From Butyrivibrio sp. FCS014 (GTDB lineage Bacteria > Bacillota > Clostridia > Lachnospirales > Lachnospiraceae): a stretch of DNA of 54,725 nt. Position 1 is the first letter of the stretch, and each line of letters opens with the position of its first letter. The stretch spans positions 1 to 54,725 of the forward strand of contig NZ_JAHA01000005.1 of assembly GCF_000526935.1 (NCBI RefSeq), written 5' to 3'. The position numbers and the translations under genes are program-made. The notes under the pieces are model-generated. The model was given only the letters and a program-made list of their open reading frames with translations. It was not told where the DNA came from and searched no databases. Of this stretch, positions 41,015 to 50,831 are shown piece after piece.

Positions 41015-42556
41015 ATGTTTAAGAAATTAGTAAGCACACTTCTTGCGGGAGCTATGGTGCTCTCACTCGTTGCCTGCGGCTCATCTGAGGGAGCAGGACA
41101 GACTGCTACCACAGAGTCAAATGACACAGCGGTAGCACAGACCGCTGAAGCAGACGGAGATTATACACAGATCACATATGCATTTGTGACCTTCAATACT
41201 GTTCCGGATGATACATCCGAGGTAGAAGAGGCACTTAATCAGATCACAAGAGATAAGATTGGCGTTGAGGTTCACCTGATGCCTCTTTCAATCGCTGATT
41301 ACACTCAGCAGGTAAGTCTTGCTGTACAGAACGGAGAAATCGATATTTTCCACACACTGGGCGATCTTGGAAACAGCATTGCCAGTGACATGTGCTACGA
41401 CATCACAGATATGATCGATGTAGATGCACCTGAAACAAAGGCTCTTTTCGAAGAGGAGTGGCTCAAGACTACTATGCAGGACGGAAGACTCTATGCCATC
41501 CCCACCCTTAAGCCCTTTGCTCTTCAGCCTATGCTGATCTACAGAAAAGATATTGCCGAGGAGCTTGGTCTTGACCTTTCATCAGTAAAGTCCGCAGAGG
41601 ATCTTACACCTATCTTTGCTCAGGTTAAAGAAGCTCATCCTGAGCTCACACCTCTTGCACCTGTATCACAGGGCGACAGCGGCCTTACAAGATGGATCCC
41701 CAGCATTGACTGGCTTGGCGATTCCTTCGCATCACCCACAGGTGTTCTTCAGGGAACAGATATGACAGTAACAAGCTACTATGACCTGGCTGATTTTGAA
41801 AAATATGCCGGAATCGTAAGAGACTGGTACAAGAATGACTACATCATGAAGGATGCAGCTACTACAACATCCGCAGCTGCCGAGCTCATGTCATCAGGCG
41901 GATACTTCGCATATTCCGCTTCCTACAGCTATCCTCTCGAGGATACAGCGGCATCACTTTCAGCTCCTTCAGGCTACGAAGTAGGTGCTATCGCTCTTGG
42001 AGATGCATATCTTGATACTTCTTCAATGAACGCCGTTGCACAGGTAATCGCTTCAACATCCGAGAATCCCGATGCAGCACTTAAGTTCCTTAACCTTACA
42101 TACACAGACGCAGACGTTATCAATACAATGCTCTACGGTATCGAAGGCAGGGATTATGTAAAGAACGACGACGGAACAGTTTCATATCCCGAGGGACAGG
42201 ATGCAGCTACAGTTCCTTACACAGCGCAGCTTTCCTGCGGTGTACTTGGTAACTTCTTCATTCAGTGGCCTCTTATCGGATCAGGCTCAGCAGAGTCTCT
42301 TGCCTGGGAGGATGAGCAGAATCACAATGCACCTACATCACCTGCAATGGGATTCACCTTTGATGCTTCAAATGTTCAGACTCAGTACACAGCAGTAAGT
42401 AATGTTATCCAGCAGTATCTGCCGGGAATTGCCTGCGGTTCCGTTGATACAGAATCAGCTCTTGCAGAGTTCAGACAGGCTCTCAAAGATGCCGGTTATG
42501 ACGATATCCTTGCAGAGAAGCAGACTCAGCTTGATGCATGGTTACAGGCTCAGTAA
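41015..42556 (+). CDS. Extracellular solute-binding lipoprotein (LipO-like)
   Basis: The 513-residue protein starts with a lipoprotein signal (MFKKLVSTLLAGAMVLSLVAC) whose Cys is lipidated, followed by a Ser/Thr/Ala-rich linker. The mature part has family signs such as QVSLAVQNGEIDIFHTLGD, LKPFALQPMLIYRKDI and ENPDAALKFLNLTYTD. With about 510 residues it fits the large LipO class that works with LplB/YtcP permeases, which follow. The ligand is likely an oligosaccharide given the esterases downstream; that is inference. No ATPase gene is in the operon, so a shared MsmX-type ATPase is implied. Confidence 0.94.
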   Translation: MFKKLVSTLLAGAMVLSLVACGSSEGAGQTATTESNDTAVAQTAEADGDYTQITYAFVTFNTVPDDTSEVEEALNQITRDKIGVEVHLMPLSIADYTQQVSLAVQNGEIDIFHTLGDLGNSIASDMCYDITDMIDVDAPETKALFEEEWLKTTMQDGRLYAIPTLKPFALQPMLIYRKDIAEELGLDLSSVKSAEDLTPIFAQVKEAHPELTPLAPVSQGDSGLTRWIPSIDWLGDSFASPTGVLQGTDMTVTSYYDLADFEKYAGIVRDWYKNDYIMKDAATTTSAAAELMSSGGYFAYSASYSYPLEDTAASLSAPSGYEVGAIALGDAYLDTSSMNAVAQVIASTSENPDAALKFLNLTYTDADVINTMLYGIEGRDYVKNDDGTVSYPEGQDAATVPYTAQLSCGVLGNFFIQWPLIGSGSAESLAWEDEQNHNAPTSPAMGFTFDASNVQTQYTAVSNVIQQYLPGIACGSVDTESALAEFRQALKDAGYDDILAEKQTQLDAWLQAQ

Positions 42557-42583
42557 AGAGCAGTAAACATATAAACCCAAATG

Positions 42584-42616
42584 TGCAGGCCGGTAGGATT
42601 CATATACTGGCCTGCA
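42584..42616 (+). promoter_or_regulatory. Intercistronic hairpin between binding-protein and permease genes
   Basis: TGCAGGCCGGTA (42584-42595) and TACTGGCCTGCA (42605-42616) pair over 12 bases with one G-T. No T-run follows, so it probably protects the 3' end of the upstream message and keeps the binding protein more abundant than the permeases. Confidence 0.6.
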
Positions 42617-42641
42617 TTACTGAAAAAGGGAAGGAATATAG

Positions 42642-43580
42642 ATGTCTGAAAACAAGTCCAAGCCAATAAAAGTAAAAACTAAATATGCCAAGTCAGGTCC
42701 GCTGCTTCTTATTGCAGCTCCGGGAATTCTCTATCTTTTGATAAATAACTATATTCCCATGTTCGGAATATTCCTGGCTTTTAAAAATTTCAGTTACAAA
42801 AAAGGTATCTGGAAGAGTCCCTGGAACGGTTTTCAGAACTTTAAATTTCTGTTCCATACAAAAGATGCCATCATAATGACCAGAAATACAATTCTTTATA
42901 ACCTGGCATTTATAGTAATAGGCACCATCTTTGCAATAACAATAGCTATTTTATTAAATGCCCTGGGAGACAGCATCAGGACCAAGTTTTTTCAGTCATC
43001 TCTTTTGCTGCCGAACCTGATGAGCTGGGTTATCATCGCCTATATGGTATATGCGTTCCTTAATTCCGACAGCGGCTTTATCAACAATACTATCCTTGAA
43101 GCTTTGGGAAAAGAGGATGTGGCCTGGTATATGGAACGTGGCTACTGGCCGTTTATTCTCACCATTGTTTATCTTTGGAAAAACGCCGGATATATGTCCA
43201 TTATCTATCTGGCAGCCATTGCGGGTATAGATAAATCGGTTTATGAGGCAGCAAGCCTTGACGGAGCGACAAAAATGCAGCAGATATTCAGGATAACGCT
43301 TCCGCTTCTTAAACCTACAGTGATCATCATGACACTTATGGCGGTTGGAAGGATCTTTTTCTCGGATTTCGGACTGTTCTATCAGGTGCCCATGAACTCC
43401 GGAGCCCTTTACGCCACAACACAGACCATTGATACCTACGTTTACAGAGGCCTGATGGAACTCAATGACGTTGGAATGTCAGCAGCGGCAGGTCTTTTCC
43501 AGTCTGTCCTCGGTTTCATAATTGTTGTGACTGCCAATGCTGTAGTCCGTAAAGTAGACAGCGACAACGCACTTTTCTAA
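42642..43580 (+). CDS. ABC transporter permease, LplB-like
   Basis: The 312-residue membrane protein has six hydrophobic segments and the EAA loop YEAASLDGATKMQQIFRITLPLLKP at about 198-222, which contacts the ATPase. The start PLLLIAAPGILYLLINNYIPMFGIFLAFKNFSY is typical of LplB. It has GGAAGG before the ATG and is followed after 11 bases by its partner permease. Confidence 0.95.
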   Translation: MSENKSKPIKVKTKYAKSGPLLLIAAPGILYLLINNYIPMFGIFLAFKNFSYKKGIWKSPWNGFQNFKFLFHTKDAIIMTRNTILYNLAFIVIGTIFAITIAILLNALGDSIRTKFFQSSLLLPNLMSWVIIAYMVYAFLNSDSGFINNTILEALGKEDVAWYMERGYWPFILTIVYLWKNAGYMSIIYLAAIAGIDKSVYEAASLDGATKMQQIFRITLPLLKPTVIIMTLMAVGRIFFSDFGLFYQVPMNSGALYATTQTIDTYVYRGLMELNDVGMSAAAGLFQSVLGFIIVVTANAVVRKVDSDNALF

Positions 43581-43591
43581 AGGAGTAAACG

Positions 43592-44506
43592 ATGGCAAAA
43601 TTAAAATCAGCAGAGCACGTGGCATCAGACGCCAAGCGCTTTGAAATAATATCAACTGTTATACTTGGAATTTTGGCGGTTATAGCGCTTCTTCCGATAA
43701 TCCTGATCGTCATAGCATCATTTACAGACGAGACTACGCTTTTGAGAAATGGATATTCATTCCTGCCTGAAAAGTGGTCCACAGATGCATATGTGTATAT
43801 GCTTCAGCAGGGAGCTACTATTTTCAGGGCATATGGTATATCTGTGTTGGTAACACTTGTAGGAACAGTGATAAGCGTGCTTATTACCACGATGATCGCT
43901 TATCCCATGAGCAGAAAGAACTTTAAGTATAAGAATCTTCTGGCATTCTTCGTGTTTTTTACCATGCTTTTCAACGGCGGCGTAGTTCCCTCTTATATGA
44001 TGTGGACCCAGGTATTTAACATAAAAAACACCATCTGGGCATTGATCCTCCCCAATTATCTTTGCGGAGCCTTCAATATTTTCCTGGTAAGGAACTATTA
44101 TGCTAACAGTATCCCGGATGCACTCATTGAGTCAGCGCAGATTGACGGAGCCAGCGAGCTTACCATTTTCTTTAAGATAATCTTCCCGCTGGCGGTACCT
44201 ACAGTTGCTACGATATCTCTTTTTACAGCCCTCACCTACTGGAATGACTGGGTAAATGCGCTGTATTATATTCAAAAGCCCCAGTTTTACGGGATTCAGA
44301 ATCTGCTCATCAGGATAATGAACAACATTCAGTATCTTAAGAGCGGAGCTGCCAGTGTGGCTGTGGGAACCGGAGCGATTCAGCTTCCCAGTAACGCCGT
44401 AAGGATGTCCATGGCTGTTATAGGAATTCTTCCTATCGTGGTTATCTATCCTTTTGTTCAGAAATACTTTGTTAAGGGTGTTGTTGTAGGTGCTGTAAAA
44501 GGCTGA
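43592..44506 (+). CDS. ABC transporter permease, YtcP-like
   Basis: The 304-residue partner permease has an EAA loop IESAQIDGASELTIFFKIIFPLAVP at about 182-206. Its end, VQKYFVKGVVVGAVKG, is the family's usual C-terminus. It has AAAGGAG before the ATG. Together with LplB and the lipoprotein it makes a complete importer except for the ATPase. Confidence 0.95.
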   Translation: MAKLKSAEHVASDAKRFEIISTVILGILAVIALLPIILIVIASFTDETTLLRNGYSFLPEKWSTDAYVYMLQQGATIFRAYGISVLVTLVGTVISVLITTMIAYPMSRKNFKYKNLLAFFVFFTMLFNGGVVPSYMMWTQVFNIKNTIWALILPNYLCGAFNIFLVRNYYANSIPDALIESAQIDGASELTIFFKIIFPLAVPTVATISLFTALTYWNDWVNALYYIQKPQFYGIQNLLIRIMNNIQYLKSGAASVAVGTGAIQLPSNAVRMSMAVIGILPIVVIYPFVQKYFVKGVVVGAVKG

Positions 44507-44547
44507 GGACAGAGGTTTTTTGGAAAAACTATTGGAGGGATCACATC

Positions 44548-45426
44548 ATGAAAATCAGTGAAGTTTTGGAAAAAGTTGCCGCATATCATCCGGACCTTGG
44601 CCCTGATTACAACGGCTGTGACGGGATAAAGTGCGGAGATCCGGAAAAAGAGTGCACGGGGATAGCATCAGCTCTTGTTCCGAATGTGGATGTCATCAAA
44701 AAGACCATAGAGCTTGGCTGCAACCTCTTGTATGTGCATGAGCCCACAAGTTACCTTACCCCGGATGAGGCGGGATGGAAGGCTGACTTTAAGTGCGAGG
44801 TTTACGACGAGAAAATGCAGCTGCTTAGTGACCACGGCATTGTGGTTTACAGAGACCATGACCATATGCATGCTCACAGACCTGACAGTATCTTTACAGG
44901 TGTGCTTAAGTATTTGGGCTGGGAGGAATATGTGGTTGATGCCGGAAAGACAGTGCCCTTCGGGCATCTAGTGGAGTTCCCTGAGCCCAGAACGGTTGAA
45001 GATATCAATGAGGAGCTTATTAAGAAGGTGGGGCTTCATGGGACCAGATATATCGGAAGGCATGTAGATAAGATAAAAAGGCTGGCGCTGGTGGGACACC
45101 TGTATCCCGGTGCTTTCATTCCCGAAACGTATAAAGACGGCTATTATACCGATTATTCCACAGAGATCATTCGTGCAATGCAAAATGAGCATATTGACGC
45201 AATTATTCCCGGGGAGATCATTGAATGGAATCTGCTCTCATATATAAGAGACGGCATTTCTCTGGGAAGGAGCATGGCGTGCTTTAACATCGGCCACTTT
45301 AACTGGGAGGAACTGGGGGCAAAATATGCCGTGGACTGGCTTTCAGAGCTTGTGGAAAATAAAGTTCCGGTAACCTATGTTCCCGGGGGCGACCTTTGGA
45401 ACTACAAATTAGGGGGAGTCAGATGA
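44548..45426 (+). CDS. NIF3-like dinuclear metal-centre protein
   Basis: The 292-residue protein matches the NIF3/YbgI fold. It has GCNLLYVHEPTSYL (first His ligand region), YRDHDHMHAHRPDSIFTGVL (His-rich site) and the closing motif FNIGHFNWEELGAKYAVDWL. Family members bind two metal ions; their reaction is unsettled, although GTP cyclohydrolase-like and hydrolase roles have been proposed. It sits inside the transporter-esterase operon with GGAGGG before the ATG, and its stop overlaps the next start (ATGA). Its place there suggests a hydrolase acting on the imported compound, which is inference. Confidence 0.85.
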   Translation: MKISEVLEKVAAYHPDLGPDYNGCDGIKCGDPEKECTGIASALVPNVDVIKKTIELGCNLLYVHEPTSYLTPDEAGWKADFKCEVYDEKMQLLSDHGIVVYRDHDHMHAHRPDSIFTGVLKYLGWEEYVVDAGKTVPFGHLVEFPEPRTVEDINEELIKKVGLHGTRYIGRHVDKIKRLALVGHLYPGAFIPETYKDGYYTDYSTEIIRAMQNEHIDAIIPGEIIEWNLLSYIRDGISLGRSMACFNIGHFNWEELGAKYAVDWLSELVENKVPVTYVPGGDLWNYKLGGVR

Positions 45427-46520
45427 ATACAGCGTTATGTTTCAATGATGTCATCCCCTATGACGGGAGGCCAAATCCTGTAGTGATGCGGGATGGTAAA
45501 TATTTCTTAAGGCTACTGGAAAAAGATGCGGGGTCTGTACAGATGCTGTTTGCGGAGCAGCTGTACGATTTTAAAAAGACAGAAGATGGAATCTGGGAAC
45601 TGGAGCTTCCCTTTACCACTGCTTTTAACTGCGTGCAGATCAGAGTTGACGGAAGGGACACATTGTCAGCTCTTTTGCCCATATCCTATGGATACAGCAG
45701 GCCCTACAACTATGTTGAGCTCCCGGCCAAGGATGGCGACTTCTATGCACTTAAGGATGTTCCCCACGGAAGTGTAAGACGGGAATATTTCTTTTCCGGG
45801 GTAACCGGAGAGTGGGAGTCCTGCCTTGTGTATACCCCGGCGGAATATGACGTGAATCCGGACAAAATCTACCCTGTGCTGTATCTGCAGCATGGGCATG
45901 GGGAGAATGAAGTGGGGTGGACTTATTCCGGTAAGGTCAACTTTATAATGGACAACCTGATTGCAGAGAGGAAGGCTACGCCCTTTGTGATCGTTATGAA
46001 TAACGGCATGGTGCAGAAGAGGACCTTGGATGGGGAACATATTGTGGACCATCTGCTTTTCGAATCCATGCTTCTTGAGGATGTGATACCTTTTATCGAG
46101 AGCAGGTATCACGCGGGTGGAAACAAAGAAAAGAGAGGAATGGCCGGGCTTTCCATGGGGTCAATGCAGACATCCATGACAGTTATGCGCCATCCGGAGA
46201 TGTTCTCGGAGGTTGGGATCTTCAGCGGGTTCCTTCGGGACTGGATCAGCGGAAGCGAACTCGACATGAGCTGCCATGAGCCCAGTAGTGACGAGCATCT
46301 TGCCGCTTTCGACAATGCGGCAAAGTTCAATGGATATTTCAGGAACTTCTACAGGGCAATGGGAGATGAAGACCCGTTTTTTGAACATTTTCTTGGAGAT
46401 GACAGACTTTGCAGCGACAAGGGCATACATTTCCAGCGCAAAGTCTATAAGGGAACCCATGATTGGAATGTATGGAGAATGTGCATCAATGACTTTGCAC
46501 AGATGATATTCAAGAAATAA
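45423..46520 (+). CDS. Esterase 1, alpha/beta hydrolase with an N-terminal Ig-like domain
   Basis: I start it at the ATG at 45423, overlapping the NIF3 stop. The 365-residue protein has an N-terminal domain of about 100 residues like the E-set/CBM48 region of feruloyl and enterochelin esterases (KYFLRLLEKDAGSVQMLF). The catalytic domain follows (YPVLYLQHGHGENEVGW), with nucleophile Ser in GLSMGS and catalytic His in KGTHDWNVW. No signal peptide is seen, so it acts inside the cell. It probably removes acyl groups such as feruloyl or acetyl from imported oligosaccharides. Confidence 0.9.
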   Translation: MNTALCFNDVIPYDGRPNPVVMRDGKYFLRLLEKDAGSVQMLFAEQLYDFKKTEDGIWELELPFTTAFNCVQIRVDGRDTLSALLPISYGYSRPYNYVELPAKDGDFYALKDVPHGSVRREYFFSGVTGEWESCLVYTPAEYDVNPDKIYPVLYLQHGHGENEVGWTYSGKVNFIMDNLIAERKATPFVIVMNNGMVQKRTLDGEHIVDHLLFESMLLEDVIPFIESRYHAGGNKEKRGMAGLSMGSMQTSMTVMRHPEMFSEVGIFSGFLRDWISGSELDMSCHEPSSDEHLAAFDNAAKFNGYFRNFYRAMGDEDPFFEHFLGDDRLCSDKGIHFQRKVYKGTHDWNVWRMCINDFAQMIFKK

Positions 46521-46536
46521 CAGGAAGGTGAGAATA

Positions 46537-47343
46537 ATGGCAACAGGAAGACTTAGATTCTATTCACAGGCTCAGAACGGACAGGTGAATATAGCATATG
46601 TTATACCCAATGATGTACCGGAGATTATGACTGCCGGCAATGAAAGCTTTAAAAGGCCCATGAAGACACTGTATCTTCTTCATGGAATGTCAGGAAATGA
46701 GAGTGATTGGGAGTATAACGGAATCGCCGAAGACATCGCTTTTACTTATAACATGGCAGTTATCATGATCACTGCAGGCAACAATTTTTATCTGGACAGA
46801 AAGGCCACGGGCTGCCAGTACTGCACCTATGCGGGAAAAGAGGTGGTGGAGTACACAAGAAAGCTCTTTGGACTGTCAGATAAAAGAGAAGACACTCTTA
46901 TCGGAGGACTTTCCATGGGTGGATTCGGAGCACTTCATACGGCACTGACTTATCCGGAGACCTTCGGTGGGATAGTGGCTCTTTCATCCGCTCTTGTCAT
47001 TCACGAGATTGCCGGGCTTAAACCCGATGATCCAAGCGAGGGTCTTCTTGCCAACTACGAATACTACAGAGAGGTATTTGGAGATTTGGATACTCTTGAA
47101 GAGTCTGATGCTAACCCTGAGGTTCTCTACACAAGGCTCAAGGAGGCCGGGGCTAAGATCCCGCCTATATACATGGCTATCGGAACCGAGGACTTCCTCT
47201 ATGAGCACAATCAGATACTCCGAAGATTTCTTAAAGAGAATGAGGCCAACTTCAAGTATGAAGAGGGCCCCGGAATCCATGACTGGAAATTCTGGAATGC
47301 GTATATCACAAAGGGCGTTGAGTGGGTCCTTGAGAACATGTAA
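46537..47343 (+). CDS. Esterase 2, tributyrin esterase/Esterase D-like
   Basis: I start it at 46537, behind AGGAAGGTGAG. The 268-residue protein has LYLLHGMSGNESDW (oxyanion region), nucleophile Ser in GGLSMGGFGALHTAL and the catalytic His in GPGIHDWKFW. No signal peptide. It is paralogous to the genes on both sides and most like the third. The natural substrate is probably an acetylated or short-acyl sugar. Confidence 0.92.
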   Translation: MATGRLRFYSQAQNGQVNIAYVIPNDVPEIMTAGNESFKRPMKTLYLLHGMSGNESDWEYNGIAEDIAFTYNMAVIMITAGNNFYLDRKATGCQYCTYAGKEVVEYTRKLFGLSDKREDTLIGGLSMGGFGALHTALTYPETFGGIVALSSALVIHEIAGLKPDDPSEGLLANYEYYREVFGDLDTLEESDANPEVLYTRLKEAGAKIPPIYMAIGTEDFLYEHNQILRRFLKENEANFKYEEGPGIHDWKFWNAYITKGVEWVLENM

Positions 47344-47354
47344 GGAGAGGTGAA

Positions 47355-48173
47355 ATGTCTTTTTCTGAGATACATTTTTTGTCGGACAGCTTAAAACAGG
47401 GAGTTTCAGCAGCGGTATTCATGCCGGAGAGAGGGCCTTTCGGGTCTGATGCACGGCCTCCGTACAGGACAGTGTATTTGCTCCCGGGGTACAGCGGAGA
47501 CTATCCCAGCATATACACCATGCTTGGAATAAGAAAACAGGCGGAGCTCAAGGGGCTTGTTGTGGTGATCCCCAATGGGCAGAATGCCTTTTATGTGGAT
47601 CATCCCGAAAGAAATGCCAATTACAGCAGATTTATTGGGGAGGAGCTTATTGATAGAACCAGAGATATGTTCCGCCTTTCTGACAAAAGAGAAGACACCT
47701 ACATTGCAGGAATCTCAATGGGAGGATACGGAGCGCTCCTAAATGGCCTAAGGTACCATGAGGTTTTCTCTAAGGTTGCGGCTTTTTCTCCGGCTACCAA
47801 TCCGTATACTCTTATGGAATACCCCGAAAGAGGCGGCTTCGGAAGCAATGAGTTTGCAAATATGTTCGGCTCCAAGGATGAGTTTGAAAACAGCGAATGG
47901 AACATAAACAGGAGCTATTCTAAGGCGAATAAGTCTGATATTCCCGAGCTTTTTATAGGATGCGGAGACAGAGATATTGCTGTGGATTCCCAGGTAAAGG
48001 AATTCAGGAGCGTTCTTGATGCATCGAAGGTCCCCTACAGCTTCTTTGGAACAGCCGGGAATCACGACTTTGATACCTGGGAAAAGATGCTGGATCCGGC
48101 ATTTTCTTTCCTTGCCGGAATTCCTGCAGGTACCAGAAACAGCATGGCTATTCCGGATTCTATCGGAGGGTGA
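47355..48173 (+). CDS. Esterase 3, tributyrin esterase/Esterase D-like
   Basis: The 272-residue protein has VYLLPGYSGDYPS, nucleophile Ser in GISMGGYGALLNGL and His in AGNHDFDTWEKM. It shares RDMFRLSDKREDTYI-type sequence with esterase 2 (RKLFGLSDKREDTLI), evidence of tandem duplication. AGGAGAGG precedes the ATG, and esterase 2 ends 11 bases before it. Intracellular, as no signal peptide is seen. Confidence 0.92.
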   Translation: MSFSEIHFLSDSLKQGVSAAVFMPERGPFGSDARPPYRTVYLLPGYSGDYPSIYTMLGIRKQAELKGLVVVIPNGQNAFYVDHPERNANYSRFIGEELIDRTRDMFRLSDKREDTYIAGISMGGYGALLNGLRYHEVFSKVAAFSPATNPYTLMEYPERGGFGSNEFANMFGSKDEFENSEWNINRSYSKANKSDIPELFIGCGDRDIAVDSQVKEFRSVLDASKVPYSFFGTAGNHDFDTWEKMLDPAFSFLAGIPAGTRNSMAIPDSIGG

Positions 48174-48175
48174 GT

Positions 48176-48577
48176 ATGAGCGAAGCGGTATTGACCATAG
48201 ACGTGGTGCTTGACGAGATAATCGAAGTGACCGGCAGCCGGGGCAAGGCTGCCATGATTCTCTTCCACGGAGAGAGTAACTGCGCTAATTTCAAGGGAAA
48301 GATCCTGCCGGGCGGGGTAGATACCCAGAAGGAGCCCAGCGGGGAAAAGAGACTTCTTTCAGCCAGATACATCCTGGAAGGAACAGATAGCGAAGGAGAA
48401 TGGTGCAGGATCTTTATTGAAAACAACGGAGAAGTAGAGGAGCCGGGCGGGATGGTTAAAACAACACCCGTTATTTATACTGACAGCAAGGCACTAAAAT
48501 GGCTTGAAACAGCCAATCTTAGCGGAACTGTAGAAGGGAAACCCGGCGGAGTACTTATTTCGATTTATGAAAGCTGA
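48176..48577 (+). CDS. DUF3237-family protein
   Basis: I start it at the ATG at 48176 (GGAGGG before it), two bases after the esterase 3 stop. The 133-residue protein shows the DUF3237 pattern: FKGKILPGGVDTQ, LLSARYILEGTDSEGEW, IFIENNG, TTPVIYTDSKALKWLE and a final VLISIYES strand. The family forms a small beta-barrel without an established function. Its place in the esterase run suggests a lipocalin-like binding or lactonase role on the same substrate. Confidence 0.8.
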   Translation: MSEAVLTIDVVLDEIIEVTGSRGKAAMILFHGESNCANFKGKILPGGVDTQKEPSGEKRLLSARYILEGTDSEGEWCRIFIENNGEVEEPGGMVKTTPVIYTDSKALKWLETANLSGTVEGKPGGVLISIYES

Positions 48578-48679
48578 TAGATTCGGTTATAAAAAATGAC
48601 AACCACGGCAATAAGAATTGCAAAGTCATACGCATATATTCTTCATATAATTTAAATCGATAATGGAGGTAAATGGAGT

Positions 48680-49874
48680 ATGAAGTGGGTAAGTGTCTTT
48701 AAATATCAGAGTATCGAATACGGTGAAAATATTGCTTTTGCCATGGATCAGACTCAGCGGGTATCCTTTGAGAGCAATATTGACGGCGATAGAATGCGTA
48801 TCCGGTTTACAAACCGCTACGGCAGAAATGACCTTAAAATTGAAAGAGCAACCATTGGGAAGGAGAAATCTCCCTATATTACCGATGTGGAGAATATCAC
48901 CTTTGGCGGAAAGCAGGGAGTTGTCCTTGCTCCGGGCGGGGAACTCTTTTGCGATGAGATAAACTATGATGTATGGGCCGGAGATCGCCTTGTGGTAAGT
49001 ATCTACTTTAAAGGCAGGCAGGATATTGATTCCATCTGCTGTTTCTGGGCCGACGGCGGCGCCAGAGTTCAATGGCTTTTAGGAGATGTGACAAACGGAC
49101 TGGATGCCGACAGGGCTCCTGTGGCAGTAATTGCACCTTATATCAAAGATGACCCGAATTTTCACATGATGAGGATGTTTACGGGATTTGATGCCGTTCA
49201 GGTGATGGCTTCGGATGATATCAGGACAGTAGCGGCTTTTGGTGATTCCATCACTCACATGTCTTTCTATACCAATGCACTGCAGAGACGGCTTTATGAT
49301 GGCTTTTTTGGCAGGGTGTCCTTTATAAACTGCGGCATTGGCGGCAACAGGCTGGTGGACGATGCAACCTTCGTGCCTGAAGCAGGGAAAAGACTCATTT
49401 TCTTTGGGGAAGCCGGAGTTAAGCGCTTTGAACGCGATGTCTTTGAGCTGGACGAGGTGGATACTGTGATGGTGTTGATAGGGATCAATGACATCATGCA
49501 TCCGGTGCAGCTTGAGGGTAAAAAACAGCAGTACTCCCGCAGCGGATATTATCGAGGGATACAGAAAAATAGCGGATTGTGCTCACGAGAATGGAGCGGA
49601 AGTATTTTTTGGCACCATAACTCCTTGCGGAAATGAAGATTATCCGAAGGCGTGGTTACCGAAATTTGAAAAAGTAAGAAACGAAGTGAACGACTGGATA
49701 AGGAAAGGTGAGTCCATTGATGGATTCTTTGACTTTGACAGAGAGGTTGCAGACCCGGCAAAGACGGGATTCATGCAAGGCCCCTGTCATATCGGAGACG
49801 GCCTCCATCCTAACAGCCGTGGAGGCAAAAAAATGGCTGATTGCGTAGATATCAAGACGGTGATCGGCAGTTAA
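48680..49874 (+). CDS. SGNH/GDSL hydrolase, probable carbohydrate esterase, interrupted by one frameshift
   Basis: The protein begins MKWVSVFKYQSIEYGENIAF behind GGAGG, with a jelly-roll-like N-terminal domain of about 170 residues. The SGNH domain follows, with block I AAFGDSITH (nucleophile Ser), GIGGNRL (Gly block), IGINDI (Asn block) and, after the shift, GDGLHPNSRGGKKMAD with the catalytic Asp and His. The frame breaks at an A6 run near 49520. Removing one A restores EGKNSSTPAADIIEGYRKI and a 397-residue protein. This layout is that of acetylxylan/rhamnogalacturonan-type esterases. The shift is probably a homopolymer error. Confidence 0.85.
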
Positions 49875-49898
49875 AAGCTGTGCTTGGGGAGAGTATAA

Positions 49899-50744
49899 AT
49901 GGCAGAGCACTACGAGAGCGAGGCATTTATCTATAATCAGGTGCCCGTTCGGATTTTCAACCATTCTTTTGATGGAACTGATATTTTTACATCGTTGCAT
50001 TGGCATAGGAATGTGGAGTTTAACCTTACAACAGAAGGCCGGATAAAGATGAACATAGACGGCAAAAACATGCAGCTTCTTCCCGGAGACTGGTGCATTG
50101 TGAACAGCGGAGAGCTTCACTCCAATCATTGGATAGAGCCCACGGACCACTTTGGCGGCATCTGCGTGCAGATATCCAAGAGTTTTCTGGACAGATGGAT
50201 CGGGGAAGGAGTAAGGTTTGACCTTCCGGGAAATCAGGCGGCATCTGACAGGATAAGACAGACCCTGATTAAGTTCGGTGAATATAAGAAAAATGGGGTT
50301 GATGACCTGCGGAAAATGGAACTTGTTTTCTCTTTCCTTAATCTTCTTCGGGATAACTGCGTTTATGAAACAGTCTCTGGAGAGAAGACAGAGCATGAAG
50401 GGGATGCTAATATCAAGTCCATAATAAACTACATTGACGAGCATTACATGGATCAGCTGGATCTTTCCTCTGTCGCCGCAAATTTCAATTATACCCCTAC
50501 ATATCTTTCGAGGATGTTCAAGGAGCATGTTGGCAGGAACTTCTACCAATATCTTCAGAATGTCAGGCTTATGAACTGCGTCGAGGAGATGAAGGAAGAT
50601 GAGAACGTACGTCTTATGGAATGTGCCTTAAACCATGGATTTCCCAATGTAAAGTCTTTTATCCAGACCTTTAAAAAGACCTTTGGATGTACCCCTTCCG
50701 AATGGGTAAAGCAGGGTAAAAAAGCACCAATTCAAGAGATATAA
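49899..50744 (+). CDS. AraC-family transcriptional regulator with cupin sensor domain
   Basis: The 281-residue protein has an N-terminal cupin region (HWHRNVEFNLTTEGRIKMNIDG, LLPGDWCIVNSGELHSNHW) for sugar sensing. The C-terminal double helix-turn-helix reads LDLSSVAANFNYTPTYLSRMFKEHVG and LMECALNHGFPNVKSFIQTFKKTFGCTPSEW. It has GGGGAGAG before the ATG. It lies directly upstream of the second transporter operon, which it probably activates. Confidence 0.94.
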   Translation: MAEHYESEAFIYNQVPVRIFNHSFDGTDIFTSLHWHRNVEFNLTTEGRIKMNIDGKNMQLLPGDWCIVNSGELHSNHWIEPTDHFGGICVQISKSFLDRWIGEGVRFDLPGNQAASDRIRQTLIKFGEYKKNGVDDLRKMELVFSFLNLLRDNCVYETVSGEKTEHEGDANIKSIINYIDEHYMDQLDLSSVAANFNYTPTYLSRMFKEHVGRNFYQYLQNVRLMNCVEEMKEDENVRLMECALNHGFPNVKSFIQTFKKTFGCTPSEWVKQGKKAPIQEI

Positions 50745-50831
50745 AAATTGACAACTTGGCAGATAATTAAAGCAAAGCCTCCCACAGGTGACCTGGGTTA
50801 TCCTTAAATCACTTGAAGGGAGGTATTTTTT

